DNA of 64,000 nt from Palsa-506 sp963755815 (GTDB lineage Bacteria > Actinomycetota > Actinomycetes > Streptosporangiales > Streptosporangiaceae): NCBI GenBank assembly GCA_963755815.1, contig CAVWLF010000004.1, forward strand, positions 32,832-96,831. Reading direction: 5' to 3'. Below, piece after piece: positions 43,985 through 50,927 of this stretch (position 1 is its first letter; each line of letters opens with the position of its first letter). Both the position numbers and the translations under genes were made by a program. Under the pieces are notes generated by a model that was given only the letters and a program-made list of their open reading frames with translations, was not told the origin of the DNA and did not search any database.

Positions 43985-44821
43985 ATGTCCGGCTGGTTCG
44001 CGACGCAGATCGTGCACACGGGGCGGCTGCCGCTGTTCTGCTTTTTCGTCGCCTTCGTCGTCAGTTTCGGCCTTATCCGGCTGTCGGTCCGGCTGATCCG
44101 CGCCGAAGTGCGCTGGTGGCCAGGCAACGTCACGCCCGGCGATCTGCACGTTCATCACATGGTCTTCGGGGTCGTCTTGATGGTGGTGGGCGGAGTGGCC
44201 GAGCTCGCCGTGCCGATCGATCCGGTGGGCTGGCGGGCGACGGCCGCGACGGTCTTCGGGCTCGGCACCGCGCTGGTGCTGGACGAGTTCGCGGTCATGC
44301 TGCACCTGCGTGACGTGTACTGGACCAGCGCGGGGCGACTGTCGATCGACGCGGTCTTCGTGGCCGCCGGGATCACCGCGCTGCTGCTGCTCGGCGTCAG
44401 CCCGGTCGGGGTCTACGACCTCGCGGATTACCTGGAGCTCCCCAGTACTGGCGATGCGGCCGCCGTGCTCGTTATCGCGGTTGTCGTTTTTTTCCTGCTG
44501 GCCACGGTCACCTTGCTCAAGGGGAAAATCTGGACCGGCCTGGCCGGCGTGTTCGTGCCCGTCCTGTTCTTCGTCGGCGCGATCCGGATCGCCCGGCCCG
44601 GCTCGCCGTGGGCCCGGTGGCGTTACCATGCCCGGCCGCGGAAGCTCGCCAAGGCCGAGTACCGCGAGCGGCGCTTTCGCCGGCCGGTGGAGCGGGCGAA
44701 AATCTGGCTGCAGGATCTGCTGGCCGGGCATCCTGACCCGCCGGCGAGCATTCCCGGCGACGGCCGCCGACGGCCCGACCCTCCGCTGCGGACGCCGGCC
44801 GATCGCGAGAGCGCGCCCTGA
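43985..44821 (+). CDS. Six-helix integral membrane protein, unknown function
   Basis: 278 residues with about six hydrophobic segments (roughly 15-35, 58-76, 86-106, 125-143, 160-180, 190-210) and a basic, Pro-rich cytosolic tail from about 215. A conserved-looking loop PGDLHVHHMVFG (about 50-61) holds three histidines next to a helix and may bind a metal. I do not recognise a named family. ATG 43985 follows the YbaK stop by 16 bases, so the two are probably co-transcribed. Confidence 0.72.
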   Translation: MSGWFATQIVHTGRLPLFCFFVAFVVSFGLIRLSVRLIRAEVRWWPGNVTPGDLHVHHMVFGVVLMVVGGVAELAVPIDPVGWRATAATVFGLGTALVLDEFAVMLHLRDVYWTSAGRLSIDAVFVAAGITALLLLGVSPVGVYDLADYLELPSTGDAAAVLVIAVVVFFLLATVTLLKGKIWTGLAGVFVPVLFFVGAIRIARPGSPWARWRYHARPRKLAKAEYRERRFRRPVERAKIWLQDLLAGHPDPPASIPGDGRRRPDPPLRTPADRESAP

Positions 44822-44935
44822 CGGCGCCGGCGGCCACGCGCGGCGGATAAACTGCACGCTCCGCGTTAATTACGATGCGCGACCACGCCCTCTTCGGGCA
44901 CGATGGGCCACTTGACCGAGGAGGGGCAGGCCGAC

Positions 44936-46147
44936 ATGGTGTCGCAGGCCAGCAGGCTGCAGAACGTCCGGTACGACATCCGGGGACCGGTGCTGCGCCG
45001 CGCCCGGCAGCTGGAGGCCGCCGGGCACGACATCCTCAAGCTCAACCTCGGCAACCCGGCCGCCTTCGGGATCGGCGCTCCGGACGCGGTGCTACGCGAC
45101 GTGGTGCGCAGCATCGGCGACGCGCAGGGCTACAGCGACGCCCGGGGCATCTACCCGGCCCGGCTCGCGGTCGCGCAGTCGTACGAGAGCCGCGGCGTGC
45201 CGGGGGTCGGGCCCGATGACGTGTTCCTCGGCAACGGCGTGTCGGAGCTCATCGTGATGGCGCTGCAGGCGCTGCTGGACACCGGCGACGAGGTGCTCGT
45301 GCCCAGCCCGGACTATCCGCTGTGGACCGGGGCGGTCAGCCTCTGCGGCGGGCGCGCCGTGCACTACCGCTGCGATGAAGAAGCCGGCTGGGCTCCCGAT
45401 CTTGAGCACGTGGCCGCGCAGATCTCGCCGCGGACCCGGGCGCTGGTGATCATCAACCCGAACAATCCGACCGGTGCCGTGTACTCGCGGGACACCCTGC
45501 TCGGGCTGCTTGAGCTGGCCCGGCGGCATGGGCTGCTGGTGCTGTCCGACGAGATCTACGACCAGATCCTGTACGAGGACGCGGTGCACGAATGCGCCGC
45601 CGCGCTGGCCCCCGACCTGCTGGTGCTGACCATGTGCGGGCTGTCGAAGACCTACCGGCTGGCGGGCTTCCGCTCGGGCTGGCTGGTGGTTTCCGGACCC
45701 AAGCAGGACGCCGCCGAGTACCTCGAAGGGCTGGAACTGCTGGCCAACATGCGGCTGTGCCCGAACGTGCCGGCCCAGTACGCCGTCGCGACCGCGCTCG
45801 GCGGCGACGGGCAGAGCATCGCGCACCTGCTGGCGCCGGGCGGGCGGCTGCGCGAGCAGCGCGACCGGGCCTGGCAGAAGATGAACGAGATCCCGGGCGT
45901 TGACTGCGTCAAGCCGCTCGGCGCGCTGTACCTGTTCCCGCGGCTCGACCCGGAGGTCCACAAGATCGCCGATGACGAGCAGATGGTGATCGACCTGCTG
46001 GAGCAGCAGCACCTGCTGCTCTCCCACGGCACCGGCTTCAACCTGCCGTCGGCCGACCACCTGCGGCTGGTGTTCCTGGCCGCCGTGGACGTACTCGACG
46101 ACGCCATCGGGCGGCTGGGCACGTTCCTGGAGACGTACCGCCAGTAG
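44936..46147 (+). CDS. AlaA-like class I/II aminotransferase
   Basis: A fold-type I PLP aminotransferase of 403 residues. NLGNPAAFG (37-45), NPNNPTG (174-180), SDEIYD (204-209) and the PLP Lys238 in GLSKTYRLAGFRSGW are all present, and the pattern fits glutamate-pyruvate aminotransferase. ATG 44936 is favoured over ATG 44903 because AGGAGGGG lies 9 bases before it. The last 68 bases are repeated 2184 bases downstream as a stranded fragment (48264-48331). Confidence 0.9.
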   Translation: MVSQASRLQNVRYDIRGPVLRRARQLEAAGHDILKLNLGNPAAFGIGAPDAVLRDVVRSIGDAQGYSDARGIYPARLAVAQSYESRGVPGVGPDDVFLGNGVSELIVMALQALLDTGDEVLVPSPDYPLWTGAVSLCGGRAVHYRCDEEAGWAPDLEHVAAQISPRTRALVIINPNNPTGAVYSRDTLLGLLELARRHGLLVLSDEIYDQILYEDAVHECAAALAPDLLVLTMCGLSKTYRLAGFRSGWLVVSGPKQDAAEYLEGLELLANMRLCPNVPAQYAVATALGGDGQSIAHLLAPGGRLREQRDRAWQKMNEIPGVDCVKPLGALYLFPRLDPEVHKIADDEQMVIDLLEQQHLLLSHGTGFNLPSADHLRLVFLAAVDVLDDAIGRLGTFLETYRQ

Positions 46148-46157
46148 CCGGGTGTGC

Positions 46158-46862
46158 TCAGCCAGCCGGGCCGGGCGACGGTGCGACGACGATTTCGGTG
46201 ACCGGGTCGCAGCGGATCTGCGGGGTGCCGCAGACGATGATGCTGGCCCGTTCCCAGGTCCGCTGGGCGGTGTTGAAGGGTCTCTCCTCGGCCATCCACT
46301 CGGCGTCGGCGTCGGCGGGAGGCGGCCCGCCGGCGGGCTGGTTGGCCCGGTCGATCGGGTCCGGGCTGGCCCGGCGGGCGAGCGCTCGCCGCTCAGCCCC
46401 GCGCTCGTCGGACTGCACCCAGATCAGCGCGTCGATCAGGTGCGTCACCTCGCGGCGCCCGGCACCGTCCCCCTCGATCACCAGCAGCGGGCAGCCGGCC
46501 GGAACCTCGATGGATCCCTCCCGGCCGTGCTCGGTCCAGCGCGGCGGGCGGTAGCTGACGGCCCGGCCCTGGTGCACGGGCTCCAGGATCCCGCCGATCA
46601 GCAGATCGGCCCAGCCAAAGCGGGAGTGCTGCCACGCGATGTCGTCGGTATGAACGACCGCCGATCCGGGGACTGCCGCCTCGATCCGCGCCGCCAGCGT
46701 GGTCTTGCCGTTGTTGCTGCGGCCGTCTACCGCCAGGATGACCGGACGGCCGTCAATGGCCCGGCCCGGGCCGGGCCGCATCAGCACTTCGATGACGGCG
46801 CTCAGCAACTCGACCCGCCACGGCCCGGCTTCCGGCTCCTCCCGCGCTAGCCGCAAAGGCAT
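46158..46862 (-). CDS. Uridine kinase-like P-loop protein
   Basis: 234 residues. A P-loop GRSNNGKT (47-54) in ILAVDGRSNNGKTTLAARI is followed by VHTDDIAWQHSRFGW and CPLLVIEGDGAGRREVTHLI, the layout of uridine/phosphoribulokinase-like kinases. The SNNGKT loop departs from the common SGSGKS. The substrate is probably a nucleoside or small metabolite. It converges with the aminotransferase gene with 10 bases between stops. Confidence 0.78.
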   Translation of the reverse strand: MPLRLAREEPEAGPWRVELLSAVIEVLMRPGPGRAIDGRPVILAVDGRSNNGKTTLAARIEAAVPGSAVVHTDDIAWQHSRFGWADLLIGGILEPVHQGRAVSYRPPRWTEHGREGSIEVPAGCPLLVIEGDGAGRREVTHLIDALIWVQSDERGAERRALARRASPDPIDRANQPAGGPPPADADAEWMAEERPFNTAQRTWERASIIVCGTPQIRCDPVTEIVVAPSPGPAG

Positions 46863-46904
46863 GCCCGGATCCCTGCCCTTGGTTCCTGCCCGTTAAAGGT
46901 CGTC

Positions 46905-47230
46905 ACGCGAGGAGCGCGGCGGTCCGGGACACGCTCAAGGCCAGCCGGCCTTCGGTGCCAGTCTCGGGCGGCCAGACCGTCGAGCACCTGGCCGTCACCA
47001 TGCTCAACCACGAACTGCGGCCATTCCTGTCGAAGTGGCACCCGCGGTTGCGCGAGTTCGAGAAAGCGCACCCTGACGGCCAGGAATCCGCCTGGCCGTA
47101 CAACATTGCCTGCCGCAGTGAACTGCGTCATACCCAGGCCCATCTCGTCGACTTTGCCCTCGGTTTCGCGCGCCTGGCAGGAGTCCGCGACGCTCAGGCG
47201 GCGATCGCCCCAGCCAGCCAGCCAAACCGC
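46905..47230 (+). pseudogene. C-terminal remnant of an uncharacterised actinobacterial protein
   Basis: One frame reads SAAVRDTLKASRPSVPV, then VEHLAVTMLNHELRPFLSKW, HPRLREFEKAHPDGQESAW and FALGFARLAGV. It looks like the end of a known but unnamed actinobacterial family with a membrane N-terminus. No upstream start or first half is present, and the frame then runs into DNA antisense to the next remnant. A GTG at 46955 is not convincing. Limits are approximate. Confidence 0.55.
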
Positions 47231-47314
47231 TTAACGCACGAAGTCCCGCTCCCGTTTCGCTCCCAGAATCGGCAGGTCCTTCGCAACCGGTCGGTGCGTG
47301 CAGGAAGGTCTCGG

Positions 47315-47716
47315 TCAGGCGGTGGCGGCTGCGGCGGCCAGGACTTCCTGCACGACGGCGGTGATGTCGGCGTCGGTCGTGCGGTGGTTGACGATGCACG
47401 CGCGGAGGGCAAATGCGCCGCGGATGCTGGCGTTGGACAGGCACACGCGGCCGCGGCGGGATACCTCGCGCAGAATCGCGGCGTTGCGCTGGTCCGCGTC
47501 CCCCGGGCCGGCCGCCTTCCAGCGGAAGCACACGGTGCTGAGCTCGACCGGCGCCAGCAGCTCCAGCGCGGGCTCGGCGGCGATGAGCCGGGCCAGCAGC
47601 TGCGCATGCCGCAGGTCCTCGCGGATCGCCTCGCGGAACTGGCCGAACCCGTGGTAGCGCAGTGACAGCCAGAGCTTGAGCGCGCGGCCGTGCGCGGCCC
47701 GGCGTGGGACCGGCAT
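47315..47716 (-). pseudogene. C-terminal remnant of an aromatic amino acid decarboxylase-like gene
   Basis: 133 residues: GRALKLWLSLRYHGFGQFRE, LARLIAAEPALELLAPVELS, NASIRGAFALRACIVNHRTT and a normal ending EVLAAAAATA. This is the final quarter of a group II PLP decarboxylase; the catalytic domain with the PLP lysine is missing. The first residues before GRALK do not match the family, so the break is near 47690. It is distinct from the intact decarboxylase at 22531. Confidence 0.7.
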
Positions 47717-47912
47717 GCTGCGTGCGTATTACTTTGAGCGGGTATTCGTGGATATCGCCGTCGATCGGATGGTCCCTGGCCGGTCCTGGGCCGCCTTCGG
47801 CGCGCATGGAGGTGACCGGAGCGCCCTGGCCCGGTACTGGTGCCCCGCAGCCGCCGCCGTTCGGCACCGGCCCTCGCGCGGATGATAGACCGCGCCGCCG
47901 GGCGCGTTCGCC

Positions 47913-48195
47913 ATGCTCCCGCCTCGGGTGCTGGCTTACCGGGGCGCCGACGGGTTCCCGGTGGTGGTCCCGGTGGAAGTCGCCGGGCATGATGCTGCGG
48001 GCCTGCGGCTGGTGGTACCTGGCGGACTGCTTCCCCCGGGAGGCCGCCGCGCAGGCATACTCGCCCATGCCTCCCGGCCGCAGCTGGTCGGGCTCAGTCC
48101 CCGGATCTTCAGCGGATGGCTGGACGTCACCAGCGACGGCCCCGCGGTCTACGCGCCGCATACTTCCAAAGGTGTTGTTGCCCCGCCCCCCAAGG
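47913..48195 (+). pseudogene. C-terminal remnant of a flavin-binding split-barrel protein
   Basis: The frame reads VLAYRGADGFPVVVPVEVAG, LRLVVPGGLLPPGGRRAGIL, AHASRPQLVGLSPRIFSGWL and AVYAPHTSKGVVAPP. That matches the C-terminal half of PNPOx-like FMN proteins of actinomycetes. The first half is absent and the 3' end fades into unrelated sequence after about 48195. Limits are approximate. Confidence 0.55.
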
Positions 48196-48263
48196 CGGCT
48201 GCTGGTGTGCAATGGTGCTGCTGGGCGGCGTGTCGGGCTGTGGCAGCTTGCCGCTGGTGTTGA

Positions 48264-48331
48264 CCGCCGTGGACGTACTCGACGACGCCATCGGGCGGCT
48301 GGGCACGTTCCTGGAGTCGCACCGCCAGTAG
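48264..48331 (+). repeat. Stranded copy of the aminotransferase 3' end
   Basis: These 68 bases match 46080-46147 at 66 positions and encode the same ending AVDVLDDAIGRLGTFLE followed by SHRQ instead of TYRQ, in frame with a stop. Upstream similarity stops after a few bases (CTGGTGTT shared), so only the tail was copied or survived. It lies 38 bases left of the large tandem duplication. Confidence 0.8.
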
Positions 48332-48365
48332 CGGGGGCCATCTGCCAGCGCTGGCCATGAGCGCC

Positions 48366-48980
48366 TTAGCTGACTGGCGGCGGAGCCGGCGATGATGCCG
48401 TCGGTCCCGGCGGCTGAGGCTGCATCTTCTGTTCCAGGATGCGTTGCTTGGCCGCCGCAAAGGCAGCGTCGGAAAGTACCCCCTGGTCGTGCAGCCGGGT
48501 CAGCTCGTTCAGTTGCGATATCCACGACGTCTGGTCATCCGCAGCCGCACGCGGGGACTGGGCAGCGGCGGGTGACGTGACGGGAACGGCTGGCTGGGCA
48601 GGGGCGGCCGCACCGGGGCTGGCTGGAGTGACGAGCTGCTGGCCTGCGGGGTTCACCTTGAGCTGACGCCAGAACCGCTCGACCTGCGCCATGTACCGAG
48701 ACTGGGTAAGCCGCCCGGCGCGAAACGATGCAGTCGCGTCGGACATCGAGCGCGTGTAACGCAGTTGCGTGTTGCTGAGTTGAAGGCCCTGGCTGCAGAC
48801 CGGACAGACCAGGTAGTCGTCCGTCCCATAGGGCACGACGGGCACGAAGTACAGGCGCACCGACTTCTTCGAACGGACGTGGTGGAGGAACACCTGGTTA
48901 TGACAGTTCGGGCACACGCACGGCGCGACCTCGCCCTGATCCTCTGGATGGCCTGGCCCGAAGCCGAAAAACACCACCAT
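48366..48980 (-). CDS. Zinc-ribbon/SHOCT protein, copy A
   Basis: 204 residues. A four-Cys zinc ribbon, CVCPNCHNQ (about 21-29) and VCPVCSQG (about 58-65), brackets a basic strand KKSVRLYFVPVVPYG. A Pro/Ala-rich linker (about 112-150) leads to a SHOCT domain (about 152-190: ISQLNELTRLHDQGVLSDAA, then FAAAKQRIL). SHOCT domains are short oligomerisation modules at the ends of bacterial proteins. The last codon and stop come from outside the duplicated unit, giving PPPVS as the end. It lies downstream of DUF2252 on the same strand (128-base gap). Confidence 0.8.
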   Translation of the reverse strand: MVVFFGFGPGHPEDQGEVAPCVCPNCHNQVFLHHVRSKKSVRLYFVPVVPYGTDDYLVCPVCSQGLQLSNTQLRYTRSMSDATASFRAGRLTQSRYMAQVERFWRQLKVNPAGQQLVTPASPGAAAPAQPAVPVTSPAAAQSPRAAADDQTSWISQLNELTRLHDQGVLSDAAFAAAKQRILEQKMQPQPPGPTASSPAPPPVS

Positions 48981-49108
48981 GCGGTAAGTAAAGCCGAGTC
49001 ACCCCCGAAGGGGCTCATCCCCGGCAGGTGATAACGGGCGACGTTAGCAGGATGCCGCCTGCAGCGACGCCGGCACTTACATCGCTGAGTCCACCCGCTG
49101 ACCGCGTC

Positions 49109-50599
49109 TTACAGGCCGGTTTGCGCGCTCAGCCGGCCTGAGTTCACGGCCGCGGTGATCGCCTGGTAATCGCGCTCGTTCTGGTCGGCGTAAACGGCGG
49201 AGAAGTCCGCGACTGCCTGGTCGAAGGCGTCACTCTTGCCCAGGTAGGAGCCGATCGCGATGCGGTCCCCCCAGCGGGCGTGGGCCCGGGCCAGGGTCGC
49301 GCCGCAGATCCGCGCATAAACCGTGGCGCCGGGCACGAGCAGCCGGTCCACGTCGGCGCTGCCTTTCCAGTCGTGGAACTGGCGCACATAGTAGTCGCGG
49401 GTCTCCCCGTCCAGCCCTTTGATCCGCTGCCAGCCCAGGAAGATGTCGGTCGCGCCCTGCATCAGCCGCTGGCCGGTCACCACCCGCTCGCCGTGGTTGG
49501 CATACTGGCTCTTGCCCGCGAATCGCTCCAGCACCGATTCTTGCGCTTCTTTCACCTGCAGGAACAACGGGTCGTTGTGGTCGCGGCCCAGCAGCAGCAG
49601 GATGTAGCAGCGGGTGCCGACGCTGCCTACGCCCACGACCTTGCGGGCCGCGTGGACGTAACTGAATTCCTCAACCGGGTGGCCATGACGCCCCAGCGTA
49701 CGTCGGTAAGAGGCGAGCAGCTTTTTGATCAGCGGGGTGGGGTCCGCCCACTCCGACCCGGGGACGATCAGGTCCTCGACCGGGACGATCAGCGGCGGGT
49801 CGGGCACGATCCGCAACTCGCCGCCGAACTCGCTGGCCCGCTTGGCGAATACCCGGGTGCTGTCGTGGGTGTAGGCCTCGGCCACATGCCGCTTAGCCCG
49901 GCGGGCCTCCTTCTTGTCCAGCCGTCTGACCCGCACTTCCTGGCGGACCAGGTTGAGCAGCTTCCCGGCCTCCAGGTGGTCATACCAGGCGTCCAGGGTG
50001 CCCACCCTGGCAGCCTGCCGCATCCGGTCCCGGTATTCAGCGACCCCGGCCATGACCACCGCACGCCGGTCGGCCGGTGAGAAGCCACGGAAGCGGCCCA
50101 TCACCTCAAAGCTTGCCGCCATCCGCTTAACGTCCCACTCCCATGGCCCGGGCAGGGTCTCGTCGAAGTCGTTGATGTCGAACAGCATCCGCCGCTCCGG
50201 CGTGCCGAACACCCCGAAGTTCGACAGGTGCGCGTCCCCGCACAGCTGCACGGCTATCCCCGAGTCCGGGGTACCCGCCAGGTCGGAAGCCATGATCAGC
50301 GCGGCGCCGCGGTAGAAGGTGAACGGCGAGACCAGCATCCGCCCGTACCGGATTGGCACCAGCTCGGGCACCCGGCTGGCCGCCTGCTCTTCCAGCAGCG
50401 TGACCGGGTCCGGGCGGTCTGATGCGGGCTCCCACCGCCCGTGCGCCGCCCGCGGCACCCGCGCGCGGGCCTCCCTCCCCCTGGCAACCCGCTCTGCCAC
50501 CGTCAGGTGCTCACGCCTCCACCTGGCCATGGACGGGGAGACCGCTGGCTTAGCGACCCCCGCCTGCTCTGTCCTGGCCCGGTCTGCGCTTAGCACCAT
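49109..50599 (-). CDS. DUF2252 protein, copy A
   Basis: About 496 residues. The DUF2252 signature is complete: RYGRMLVSPFTFYRGAA, VQLCGDAHLSNFG, FDINDFDETLPGPWEWDVKR, and late KGLDGETRDYYVRQFHDWKG. The family has a protein-kinase/aminoglycoside-phosphotransferase-like fold; GDAHLSNFG and DINDFDE occupy the catalytic-loop and metal-binding positions, so a small-molecule or protein kinase is plausible but unproven. ATG 50599 has GGAG 6 bases upstream; a GTG at 50620 would add 7 residues. It is divergent from the FtsX-like gene. Confidence 0.87.
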   Translation of the reverse strand: MVLSADRARTEQAGVAKPAVSPSMARWRREHLTVAERVARGREARARVPRAAHGRWEPASDRPDPVTLLEEQAASRVPELVPIRYGRMLVSPFTFYRGAALIMASDLAGTPDSGIAVQLCGDAHLSNFGVFGTPERRMLFDINDFDETLPGPWEWDVKRMAASFEVMGRFRGFSPADRRAVVMAGVAEYRDRMRQAARVGTLDAWYDHLEAGKLLNLVRQEVRVRRLDKKEARRAKRHVAEAYTHDSTRVFAKRASEFGGELRIVPDPPLIVPVEDLIVPGSEWADPTPLIKKLLASYRRTLGRHGHPVEEFSYVHAARKVVGVGSVGTRCYILLLLGRDHNDPLFLQVKEAQESVLERFAGKSQYANHGERVVTGQRLMQGATDIFLGWQRIKGLDGETRDYYVRQFHDWKGSADVDRLLVPGATVYARICGATLARAHARWGDRIAIGSYLGKSDAFDQAVADFSAVYADQNERDYQAITAAVNSGRLSAQTGL

Positions 50600-50825
50600 G
50601 TCTGTCTCCGTCCGCCGCACATGCTGTCATAATCCTCCCCTTCTTTTCCGCACCAGCGCCAAGATCCCTGCGAGGGGTGAACGAGCACGTCACGTGCGCG
50701 CCCGCCGATGGTGCCCGCCGTCAGTGCCGGCCGCCGATGCGTGGCCGACCGGGTGGTGCTGCCCCGTGCGCCAAGGTGGTAGCAGCAACCGTGCGCTGGC
50801 CGCGCCAGGCGGGCACAATGTCGGC
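50600..50825. other. Divergent intergenic region between DUF2252 and FtsX, unit A
   Basis: About 330 bases separate the two starts. The region holds an AT-richer patch near 50627-50650, the palindrome at 50685-50697 and a CACAAT -10-like hexamer at 50814-50819, six bases before a 12-codon ORF. No larger gene is credible. The matching region of unit B (55691-55916) has the same elements. Confidence 0.5.
50685..50697. promoter_or_regulatory. Palindrome in the DUF2252/FtsX divergent region, unit A
   Basis: GCACGT and ACGTGC form perfect arms around one C, roughly midway between the divergent starts. It may be an operator controlling both sides; the same site recurs at 55776-55788. Confidence 0.4.
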
Positions 50826-50864
50826 ATGATCGTGATGACGACGATGCGCGCCGATCTGGGCTGA
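50826..50864 (+). CDS. Possible 12-residue leader ORF, unit A
   Basis: ATG to TGA encoding MIVMTTMRADLG, preceded by CACAAT exactly six bases upstream, the spacing of a leaderless actinobacterial start. It ends 63 bases before the FtsX-like ATG. It could be a translated leader or simply mark the FtsX transcription start. It is identical in unit B. Confidence 0.3.
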   Translation: MIVMTTMRADLG

Positions 50865-50927
50865 CCGGCTGGCGGTGCTGGCGTGAGCACGGCAGGAAGG
50901 CCCGGATAGGCACGGCGGGGGGCCGGG

